From Baffinella frigidus (Eukaryota > Cryptophyceae > Cryptomonadales > Baffinellaceae): 13,621 bases of DNA. Under the pieces are notes generated by a model. That model saw nothing but the letters and a program-made list of their open reading frames with translations. It had not been told where the DNA came from and did not search any database. Shown here piece by piece: positions 7,225 to 13,500 of this stretch. Positions within the stretch are counted from its first letter, which is position 1, and each line of letters opens with the position of its first letter. The position numbers were made by a program, and so were the translations under genes. The stretch spans positions 141,250 through 154,870 of the forward strand of contig MU646958.1 of the NCBI GenBank assembly GCA_026770585.1, in the 5' to 3' direction.

Positions 7225-7655
7225 ATTGGCCCGCTTTTTTGAACGAGAAAAGGATTTGGAAGACGAAATAATTTACCCCAAGTCCTTCAGGTCGTTTTGA
7301 AGACGAGCTCACGCTGAGCACTCAGATCTAAAAATCTCCGAACATAATTAACGAGTGTTTGAACTAAGGCCAGTTGAAAACTGGTGAAAACTGGCCTGCC
7401 GAAACATTCTCTCGAGAATTCGGACCCTTTTTTACCACACATTCCCCGTTCAATTTGATCTCGAATTAGTCAACTTTCAACTCGCGGAGCAATTCAGCCG
7501 CGAAATCGTGTAGTAAAGAAGGAAATCGATCAAGGCAAAAAAACGTTGTTTCCAGCAAGCTTTTGAGTTTTAAACGGCATTGTAAAAAAATCTCGTGGTA
7601 CAAATGAAATCGTTTGTGTGGTAAAAAACGGTCCGAATTTTGGAAAAGGTCCAAA
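7225..7655. other. No gene; inverted repeat 7417-7440 / 7616-7639
   Basis: AATTCGGACCCTTTTTTACC (7417 on) recurs inverted at 7616-7639 with two differences, enclosing 175 bases of AT-rich DNA. A GGCCAGTTttgaaAACTGG-type repeat lies at about 7369-7395. Open frames here (for example 7466-7780 minus) run through repeat arms and are not supported. Confidence 0.45.
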
Positions 7656-7753
7656 TTAACATACACGCCTCGTACACTGGGTACAGCTGTACGAAGCAGC
7701 TTCGTACGAAGCTTCATAAGGATATCATGATACATACGAGGCGTGTATGTTAA
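7656..7753. mobile_element. Element E (98-bp, perfect 19-bp terminal inverted repeats)
   Basis: TTAACATACACGCCTCGTA at 7656-7674 and its exact complement at 7735-7753. The interior has TACGAAGCAGCTTCGTACGA-type palindromes. A lone arm with two changes is at 7206-7224. Non-coding. No clear target duplication beyond possible TA. Confidence 0.65.
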
Positions 7754-7796
7754 GTCACGGACCCCTTGTTGGTGAGTCACGGACCCCTTGTTGGTG
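7753..7796 (+). repeat. 22-bp tandem duplication
   Basis: Two identical units begin AGTCACGGACCCCTTGTTGG (7753-7774 and 7775-7796), directly at the right end of element E. The exact identity suggests a recent event. Confidence 0.8.
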
Positions 7797-7864
7797 TAAA
7801 GGCCAATTTACATTTAGACCAGGCAAAATTCCAGGCAATTAAAAAAATGAGAGCCAGATTCCAT

Positions 7865-7936
7865 ATGACCCTCTTATGTCGGCATGTTCCTTTGGGCGGC
7901 GTCTTATTAAGGAACATGCTGACATAAGAGGGTCAT
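7865..7936. repeat. Strong 28-bp-arm hairpin upstream of gene 2
   Basis: ATGACCCTCTTATGTCGGCA... (7865-7892) pairs with 7909-7936 with a single mismatch around a 16-base loop. The similarity weakly continues outwards (CCAGAT, GGCANAATTCCAGG). It lies 126 bases before the gene 2 start. Could be a small foldback transposon or part of the promoter region. Confidence 0.7.
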
Positions 7937-8061
7937 CTGGATTCTGTCAAAAAGGAGGGGCATTCCAGGTTCTGCCTTGTCGGTTTATCCGATAGAGATA
8001 CTACACCTCTTCACAGGTTGAGTAGGACACTGCAAGAGACACGAGCGAGCGACACGCAACG

Positions 8062-8844
8062 ATGGATACGATGGATGAGCTGGAGAGGCTGGTGAAGGAG
8101 ATGCGATCCAGCCACGTCGACGTGGCCATGCTGGAGCAGGTCACGCACGTGCTGGAGCAGGTCGCGCACGCCCGCAAGAACTTCCAGGCCATCCGGCCCC
8201 TCGGCGACTCGAGCAAGAGCAAGCGCGAGCAACACGATTACGGCCTGAGTGCCGCAGTCGCCGTCCGACACAACCACCGCCTCAGCGACTGCAAGCCCGC
8301 CTCGTTCTGTCTCGACGTCAAGAGGGAGCCGAGCTTGGCGTTCAGAAAAGTACGCCAGGTCGATGAGCTGGCGGCGTTGCGAGCACGTGCACGCCGGGGG
8401 CTTGGGGCGCGTGAAGTGCGATCCGCCGACGTCAACGAGGTGGAGCAGGCCATGATCCTCAAGGGCTACAAGGCGCGCGCGGTCAACTCTAGCAAGCACT
8501 TCGACCGGGCGGCGGGGAACAACGACGAGGACCTGAGCGCTCGCCACCATCTCGACCGCACCCGCCACGCCTCCTGCCCCTGCGTCTCCTCTCCTCCCAT
8601 GTTGGAGTTCAAAGTACTCACCGTTTCCGCCCCGGACTTTGACTGGCTTAACGACAGAGAGGGCTTCGAGGAGCAAGCGGCGCCGGCCGCACGCATCTTC
8701 CGCAAAACGCCGATCCCCGAGCGTGCGCCGCCGCGCGAGCCGGAAACGATCAAGGGCGCATCGTGCGACTTCCCTCCGAAGGGCGCGCAGCTTCCTGACG
8801 CGGCAGCGAAGAAGCCCAACGGAAGACGGTTGTTGTGGGGCTGA
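8062..8844 (+). CDS. Unrecognised 260-aa protein, paralogue 2 of gene 1 (C-terminally truncated)
   Basis: The start ATG is chosen because the preceding bases match those before gene 1 and both proteins begin MDT. Residues 1-40 look like a coiled coil, including a duplicated heptad pair MLEQVTH-VLEQVAH encoded by a 21-base tandem repeat. LGDSSKS (47-53) is identical to gene 1. A basic/Ala-rich middle (about 85-145) has no counterpart there. Residues 181-241 align well with gene 1 residues 74-133: LEFKVLTVSAPDFDWLN, FEEQAAPAA, RKTPIPERAPPREPETI, then GASCDFPPK. Only one motif set is present. The protein stops at TGA 8842, but DNA related to the last part of gene 1 continues downstream out of frame and is split by an insertion, so the ancestral C-terminus has been lost. 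Function unknown; probably a disordered, motif-rich protein. A non-expressed remnant is possible, though 260 codons remain open. Confidence 0.65.
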   Translation: MDTMDELERLVKEMRSSHVDVAMLEQVTHVLEQVAHARKNFQAIRPLGDSSKSKREQHDYGLSAAVAVRHNHRLSDCKPASFCLDVKREPSLAFRKVRQVDELAALRARARRGLGAREVRSADVNEVEQAMILKGYKARAVNSSKHFDRAAGNNDEDLSARHHLDRTRHASCPCVSSPPMLEFKVLTVSAPDFDWLNDREGFEEQAAPAARIFRKTPIPERAPPREPETIKGASCDFPPKGAQLPDAAAKKPNGRRLLWG

Positions 8845-9116
8845 CCCCGGATACCGGCGCTCAGGAGGCACACAGATGGTCAAACCCTAGCGGTCAAACC
8901 CCCGTAGATTCTACCGCCACGACAACGGTCGTGGGCTGAGCACACTGCCGAGCTCGCGCGGTTGCTCACTGTTCCTCGCAAGGGCGCGCGGTTGCTTAAG
9001 TAGATGGAGGGGATCGTTTCGGGACGAAGGCTGAGCAGCGCGACGCGTTCCTGATTAGTTCCGACGAACGTAAGAGGAACACACTGCCGAGCTTTCAAGG
9101 TTGCTCAAGTCAGCGG
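8845..9116 (+). pseudogene. Decayed C-terminal coding remnant of paralogue 2
   Basis: 9015-9115 corresponds to 1869-1955 of gene 1: AAGGCTGAGCAGC, CGACGAACGT, GAGGAAcACACTGCCG, GGTTGCTCAAGTCaGCG, with indels that destroy the frame. A second, partial copy of the CTGAGCACACTGCCGAGCTC / CGCGGTTGCTCA portion is at 8934-8970, and GCGCGCGGTTGCTTAAG at 8984-9000. The 3' coding end was therefore locally multiplied and then broken. Confidence 0.65.
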
Positions 9117-9197
9117 GTAGGGTAGGGTAGGGTAGGGTAGGGTAGGGTAGGGTAGGATAGGGTAAGTTAGGGTAGGGAAGGGTAGGGTAGGGAAGGG
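9114..9197 (+). repeat. (TAGGG)n pentamer array
   Basis: About 16 units of TAGGG with a few changes (AGGATAGGG, AAGTTAGGG, GAAGGG). Unlike the other arrays, the period is five. It begins exactly where similarity to gene 1 stops, at the left edge of the insertion. Confidence 0.85.
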
Positions 9198-9518
9198 GCG
9201 AGGGATGCTGCCTCTCCGCATGGCTCACCTGCCGTGTGCCGCAAGACCCACAGGCCTACTGTAGGGTCCTAGGGCAGGCGCTTTCTTGTGAGCAGGCTCG
9301 AATTCGAGGCTTACTTGAAATTACGGACACGCTCTCTGCAAGGTGCATAGAAAATGTTCCAGGCCACTATTTGAGCAACCTCGGAGGGCTAGTGGACACC
9401 CGTCGCCGGGAAACAGACGCGGGTGTAGAATCCCTGCACCTTCACGAGTGCAGTGTGTGATGTTACAATGAAGTGCTGATTACATCGAGCAAGGACATGT
9501 GTATTGGCTGTTGATTAA
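9198..9518. other. Interior of the insertion, with a fragment of element B
   Basis: 9252-9296 matches the right half of element B (GGCCTACTGTAGGGTCCTAG, then TTTCTTNTGAGC). The rest (9297-9518) is unique DNA. A 74-codon open frame at 9236-9460 has no ATG start or recognisable content and is not called. Confidence 0.5.
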
Positions 9519-9641
9519 GTACCGGGGTACCTCGCTCATAAGAAACCGCCCCCCCCCCAGGACCACCATAGGGCCCTAGACATAGCCCTACTGTAGGGTC
9601 CTAGGGGGGGGCTGTTTCTTATGAGCGAGGTACCCCTGTAG
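9519..9641. mobile_element. Element B, copy 2
   Basis: Same length and order as copy 1. The right end (GGTACCCCTGTAGGGGGC) is identical to copy 1. The left end differs slightly (GTACCGGGGTACC rather than CTACAGGGGTACC). Inserted within the DNA that splits the 3' end of paralogue 2. Confidence 0.75.
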
Positions 9642-9675
9642 GGGGCACGCGCTTCCAACGTGCGTGTTAGTTGTT

Positions 9676-9824
9676 AAACGACCCGAAATTAGGGTAGTTT
9701 AGCCTACGGGTTGCCTACCGTAGGCCGAGGGGCTCATAGGACCTGGTCCTAGGAGACCTACCTCCTACGGTAGGCCTGGTCATAGGAGATCCGTAGGCTA
9801 AACTACCCTAATTTCGGGTCGTTT
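9676..9824. mobile_element. Element C (149-bp, perfect 34-bp terminal inverted repeats)
   Basis: AAACGACCCGAAATTAGGGT... at 9676-9709 and its exact complement at 9791-9824, with no mismatch in 34 bases. The centre carries two GCCTACNGTAGGC palindromes (9713-9725 and 9763-9775) and GGACCTGGTCC. Non-coding. It ends four bases before similarity to the gene 1 3' end resumes (9829). Perfect arms suggest a recent insertion. Confidence 0.75.
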
Positions 9825-9828
9825 TCCT

Positions 9829-9953
9829 ATGCGTGTGGCGACGTGGAGATGACGCGCGAGTGTGAGAAGGCTTAGTTGAGGGAGTGACCGAATAAAGCGT
9901 GTTGCTCTCACCAAGCGTGTGTCTGTGGCGTCTTTGCTGAGTTCGCCGCTGCC
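9829..9953 (+). pseudogene. Displaced 3' end (last codons and 3' UTR) of paralogue 2
   Basis: ATGCGTGTGGCGACNTGGAG through AATAAA to TTTGCTGAGTTCGCCGCTGC matches 1970-2095 of gene 1 at high identity. It is separated from the preceding homologous block (ends 9115) by about 710 bases, where gene 1 has only 14. Confidence 0.75.
9891..9896 (+). promoter_or_regulatory. AATAAA polyadenylation signal, displaced from paralogue 2
   Basis: Same position in the conserved 3' block as the AATAAA of gene 1 (2042). It is now about 1,050 bases from the stop of paralogue 2, so if used it would give a long repeat-rich 3' UTR. Confidence 0.5.
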
Positions 9954-9970
9954 TATAACCCAAGCGGGAT

Positions 9971-10071
9971 ATCCCTCAAGTGCGGAAGGGTGAAAATTCA
10001 CCCTAACTCGCCCTAGGCAGGTCCTAGAGCCCTACCGTAGGGCGGATGCGCATACTGGGCACTTAAGGGAT
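9971..10071. mobile_element. Element A, copy 2
   Basis: Ends ATCCCTCAAGTGC and GCACTTAAGGGAT with one mismatch. Interior TAGGCAGGTCCTAGAGCCCT and CCGTAGGGCGNATG as in copy 1. It starts 18 bases after the conserved 3' UTR block ends. Confidence 0.65.
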
Positions 10072-10109
10072 GGGTGCAGAGGCCCGAAAGGGTCGCCAAG
10101 GATACAGGG

Positions 10110-10185
10110 ATACAGGGGTACCTCGATTACAACAAAACGCTCCCCCGTAGGACCCTACAGTAGGCCTATGCCTAGGGCCCTATGG
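10110..10185. mobile_element. Element B, truncated inverted copy fused to the GC-rich gene
   Basis: The left arm ATACAGGGGTACCTCG and the interior read in the opposite orientation to copy 1 (AGGACCCTACAGTAGGCC, then GCCTAGGGCCCTATGGT). Similarity stops at about 10185, where the very GC-rich coding DNA begins. The second arm is absent. Confidence 0.65.
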
Positions 10186-10749
10186 TCGTGCTCGTCCCGG
10201 AGCACGACACCGACGACGAGGCGGCCGCGCGCTTCAGCGGCGCGCCGCTGCCCCCGCTCCCGCCCGACGACGAGGACGACGCGTACGAGGCGCCGGCCCT
10301 GTCGGAGATGGAGCTGCGGCGCCTCGCCAACATCGCGCGCAACAAGCAGATCCTACGCGGCCTCGATGTCGAGGAGGACCTCCGCGCCCTCGCCGCCGCC
10401 GCCGCGCGCCGCCCCGCCAAGAAGAAGCGCAGCGACGCCGACTTTGTGCCCGACGAGCAAGAGGCGGCCGCGCCGCGCTCTCCGCGCGCGAACCCCAAGC
10501 GCGCGCCGGCCAAGAAGCCCGCGCGCGCGCCGGCCGGGGGAGGGGGCAAGGCCGCGCAGCTGCGGGGCCACCAAGATCCACCCCAAGATGCTCGAGCTCT
10601 GGCGCCTCCACACCCGCGCCTCGGCATCCGGGACCGCGGAGACCGCCCCCGCCGGTGACGCGGCACCCCCCCTCCGCACGGCCCGCCAGGGCGCGCTGCC
10701 GGCTACGGAGGACTGGCGCTCGATGCTGGGGCTCTCCCTCCCTCCGTGA
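10182..10749 (+). CDS. Very GC-rich nuclear-type protein gene, apparently frameshifted
   Basis: From the ATG at 10182 the protein begins with an acidic segment (EHDTDDE; PPDDEDDAYE). It then has ELRRLANIARNKQILRGLDV (residues 44-63), a basic run RRPAKKKR (76-83) that resembles a nuclear localisation signal, and Ala/Pro/Lys-rich low complexity. The E-x-x-R-x-x-N-I-x-x-N-x-x-x-L pattern resembles a short N-terminal segment I recall from WDR76-type and other nuclear proteins; this is unverified. Around 10545-10560, after G-runs, the more protein-like frame shifts by one. From 10561 it reads KIHPKMLELWRLHTRA ... EDWRSMLGLSLPP and stops at 10749. No GT lies in the 100 or so bases before the switch, so a frameshift or base-call error is likelier than an intron. 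GC content is far above that of the neighbours. The ATG lies inside the truncated element B, so the natural start may be missing. Confidence 0.45.
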
Positions 10750-11374
10750 GCAGTGTCGCCCGCGCATGTAGGATCTGAGGATAGATTCATGGCTCTGGGG
10801 GGGACGTGGGGTGTGCATGGGCGAGGCGTGCCCCCGGTTTGGGTGGGATGTTCTCGGGCTTCGTAGGAGGTAGGTGTGGTGATTACCTAGGTGGTGTCAA
10901 TGAAGGACCTTTTTCTGCTTCCTGCCTACCACGTCTCCACGCACGCTGCAACGATTGATGAAACAGAGTGCTGGGCCGCCGCCTCTTTTCAAGAGTACCC
11001 CTACAAGGCTGCACGGCAACCTCTTTGTGCATGGAGAGACCTTTTGTGCGGGAGGAAACCCTGTAGTTATAGCTGTACATATTCTCGACCTGACCCGCAC
11101 CGCAATACCCAGGACATTGCAGCGGCGCTCTATCCAACAAATCTCTCGCATTTACTAGACACAGACCTTTATTGACACCACCACGGCCACCATGCACCCC
11201 CCCCAACGGAGGCTCGGGATCACTCCGGGGGACTATCGGGAGACGCAGCCGCCCGCTCGCGGTACTGAGCCAGAAGCATTCGGCACCCCTCCAAGAGCGA
11301 GATCTTGGGCGCCCACACCTGGTTTAGGTTTAGGACGTTTAGGACGCTTCTTGAGTACCAGGTTCGTTTGGAAA
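10750..11374. other. No gene; one weak inverted pair
   Basis: GGTGGTGTCAATGAAGG (10892-10908) has an inverted counterpart at 11168-11184 with one difference, possibly the ends of a 293-bp element. That right copy contains AATAAA on the minus strand (11171-11166), but no minus-strand gene is convincing beside it. The open frames across here are short and unsupported. Confidence 0.35.
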
Positions 11375-11785
11375 TTGTTCAATGCATCTTCTCTCTGCGT
11401 CAGTTGCTTTACAACAGTGTTCTCCCTCCCTGCTCACGAAGTACAAACCCTACTCTCTCTCTCTCACTCACTTGGCACAGCTACATAGGTTTCTTGCTGC
11501 ACCAGTTGCTTCACAATCAAGACATCCCCCCTCCCTCTACACAACCTCAATCAAACCCCCTCTCGCACAAAGTAAAAAAACTCCTCTCTGGCACACAGTC
11601 AACACCCCCCCCCTTCTCTCTCACTCACTTAGTACAGCTCCAAGGGGGTTCTCTCTACATCAGATGCTTCACAATCAAGACCTTCTGCGCACAAACTCCA
11701 CCAAACCCCCTCTTGCACAAAGTCAACAAAATCCTCTCCCGCACAAAGTCAACACCCCCCCCTCTCGCACTCACTTGGTGCAGCG
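11375..11785 (+). repeat. C/A-rich tandem repeat with a period of about 150 bases
   Basis: Units start at CACTCACTT (11465, 11622, 11768). They contain TTGCTTCACAATCAAGAC, CAAACCCCCTCTNGCACAAA and GTCAACACCCCCC. Unit lengths are 157 and 146, with a degenerate unit before 11465. Frames stay open across it because of the base composition; the product would be low-complexity and changes frame between units, so I do not call a gene. Confidence 0.7.
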
Positions 11786-11830
11786 GCCCGTCGAGCTTGG
11801 GTGACAGGCGCACGCGGTGCGTCGCGGGGG

Positions 11831-12462
11831 TTGACGCAAACTCCACTCTGCACGCCCGTGTCGTGTCCTCGCTCGCGTCCGTGCTCGCCGCCTGCAGTGA
11901 ACACGACCACGGATAAGACACGGGGTTGTGCGGAAAGCCATCCGAGAGGCTAACTGACCCGAGCAGGCTTGACGCAAACTCGACTCTGCACGCCCGTGTC
12001 TTGTCGGTACTCGCTACCTGCCGCAGACACGACCGCGGGTAAGACATGGGGTTACGAGAAATTATTCAACGGGTTGTTCCGGGATTAACTCGGCAAATTC
12101 CACTCTGCACGGTCGTGTCGTGTCCTCGCTCGCGTCGGTACTCGCTGCCTGCAGTGGACACGACCGCGGATAAGACACGGGTTATGAGGAAAGCTAATCG
12201 GAGAGGCTAACTAATCCGATTTAATTAAAAATATTTTGATGCTATCTTAGGGGTGAGTATGTGCTGTTTCAAAGTTACGGCTAAGATGAGAAATACGTCT
12301 GTGCTCGCTGCTAGCAGTGGACACGACCGCGGACAAGACACGGGTTATGAGGAAAGCTAACCGGATGTGACTTCTGATTTAATTATATATAAAAATGATG
12401 CTATCTTAAGGGTAATTATGTGCTATTTTAAAGTTACGTAAAGGCTAAGATGAGAAATACGT
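11831..12462 (+). repeat. Fold-back tandem repeat family, four units
   Basis: Units at about 11831-11927, 11969-12053, 12087-12185 and 12300-12345 (partial). Each has CACTCTGCACGCCCGTGTC near its start and ACACGACCGCGGATAAGACA near its end, which are mutually complementary in part, so each unit can form a stem. The last two carry an added AT-rich tail (ATGCTATCTTA ... GGCTAAGATGAGAAATACGT) at 12200-12299 and 12361-12462. Confidence 0.7.
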
Positions 12463-12786
12463 GACCAAAACCATCCTTACGGTAGCACAAACCCACATTT
12501 TAATTATGATCAGAATCCATATTAAATCCGACAGGCAAATTTATTCGAGCAGGCTTAGTACCAGGGAACGCTCAAATCAGTCAAGGGTCGTACGGGGAAC
12601 TCTCCCCAACAGTCGTGTCCCAAACACGCACCTCCTCGAGGGCGCGCGCGACGGCTCGCGGTTAAGTTGATCCTTTAAGTTGATACTCCGGGGTTATGGC
12701 ACACATCCGTCAACTTTCGGCGAGCACCCGACTCTGTGTTAGGCACGCGCGACGGCTCAGGCAGTGTCAGACACTCGTAAGAGCGT

Positions 12787-12845
12787 GGTGGACACACGTT
12801 GAAAAGTATTGGACACACAGTGAAGAGTGTTGGACACACACGCAC
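12787..12845 (+). repeat. 21-bp TGGACACAC minisatellite, first block
   Basis: TGGACACACNNTGAANAGTNT repeats about three times. The same unit recurs at 13083-13128 in the second copy of the large direct repeat. Confidence 0.7.
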
Positions 12846-13017
12846 AAAATCAATAACACGCAGACCACACATCCGGAGCGGGTTCCTAAGTTCAGGGTTC
12901 TTGCAGCCCAGATATCCCTGTATTAAAATGACCCTTGTATAGAAGATTCGAGCAGGCTGAGTACCAGGGAACGCTCAACGCACAACAGCACACATTCAGC
13001 ACAGTCGTGAGACTCTC

Positions 13018-13064
13018 CCCACCAGTGGGGAGAAAAACACGCACCTCCTCTCCCCACTGGTGGG
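13018..13064. repeat. Perfect 16-bp-arm inverted repeat
   Basis: CCCACCAGTGGGGAGA (13018-13033) and its exact complement (13049-13064), with a 15-base loop. The left arm itself contains a CCCACcagTGGGG stem. Confidence 0.75.
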
Positions 13065-13082
13065 TCGCGTGAAAAACACGAT

Positions 13083-13128
13083 GAAGTGTGTTGGACACAC
13101 GGTGAAGAGTGTTGGACACACAACACGG
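13083..13128 (+). repeat. 21-bp TGGACACAC minisatellite, second block
   Basis: Two further units (GTTGGACACACGGTGAAGAG and a partial one) as in the block at 12787-12845. Confidence 0.65.
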
Positions 13129-13154
13129 TGGAGATGGACACACCCAACACGCAC

Positions 13155-13277
13155 CTCCTCGAGGGCGCGCGCGACGGCGCGCATGTCCACCCACGCGCCC
13201 GTCGATATATCAGACTCCATCGCGAGATTCGCGTGCCGCTGCATCGCCTCCCCTAGCGCCCATGCGGTGTCGTCCAC
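13155..13277 (-). CDS. Possible internal exon (41 codons) of an unknown gene
   Basis: On the minus strand this reads VDDTAWALGEAMQRHANLAM ... STGAWVDMRAVARALEE. The segment is exactly 123 bases. Just upstream is CCCTAG, a pyrimidine-rich acceptor-like end; just downstream is GTGCGT, a good donor-like start. Both junctions are phase 0. An in-frame TAG just upstream and no ATG start mean it cannot be a free-standing gene from here. The amino-acid pattern looks like a real helical protein, but I recognise no family. The continuation towards lower coordinates would have to cross the repeats at 12544-13154, and I see no next exon. It could instead be a captured gene fragment within the repeat. Confidence 0.35.
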
Positions 13278-13280
13278 CTA

Positions 13281-13480
13281 GGGTGTGGGGTGTGGTGATT
13301 AGTGGTTTGGGGTTTGGGGTGTGGGGTGTGGGGTGTGGGGTTTGGGGTGTGGGGTGTGGGGTGTGGGGTGTGGGGTGTGGGGTTTAGGGTTTGGGGTTCA
13401 GAGTTCAGGGTCCAGGGTTTAGGGTTGCCGGTTGCGGGTCTGGGGTTCAGGGTTCAGGGTTTCGGGCTCAGGGTGTTGGG
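13281..13480 (+). repeat. G-rich 7-bp array (TGTGGGG, TTTGGGG, TTTAGGG variants)
   Basis: Mainly TGTGGGG units, then TTTAGGG and TTCAGGG variants towards the right. The period of seven matches the other telomere-like arrays. On the minus strand it is C-rich and ends in CCCTAG at the putative exon 13155-13277, so it could be an intron of about 223 bases (13278-13500). Confidence 0.8.
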
Positions 13481-13500
13481 CGTTGGGCGCGGACATGCAC

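Larger units (their letters stand above)
12544..13178 (+). repeat. Large diverged direct repeat
   Basis: 12544-12660 and 12947-13178 both begin TTCGAGCAGGCTNAGTACCA and end with CACGCACCTCCTCGAGGGCG then CGCGCGACGGC. The second copy is longer because it holds an inverted repeat and a minisatellite. The shared end corresponds to the exon end and splice-donor-like site described at 13155. Confidence 0.65.

Noticed and set aside
7466-7780. 104-codon minus-strand frame
   Set aside because: It begins in the 22-bp tandem duplication and runs through both arms of element E and another inverted repeat. No polyadenylation signal or family resemblance.
8011-8883. 290-codon minus-strand frame opposite gene 2
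   Set aside because: Antisense shadow of a GC-rich gene. The shared features between paralogues (start context, 3' AATAAA) fit the plus strand only.
10172-10818. Long minus-strand frames (145-194 codons) across the GC-rich gene
   Set aside because: Extremely GC-rich DNA keeps several frames open. Only the plus frames show ordered acidic, helical and basic segments; the minus products are Arg/Ala/Gly low complexity.
11305-11916. 203- and 140-codon frames over the C/A-rich tandem repeat
   Set aside because: They are open because of composition. The repeat units are not a multiple of three (157 and 146 bases), so successive units are read in different frames, unlike a real repeat protein.
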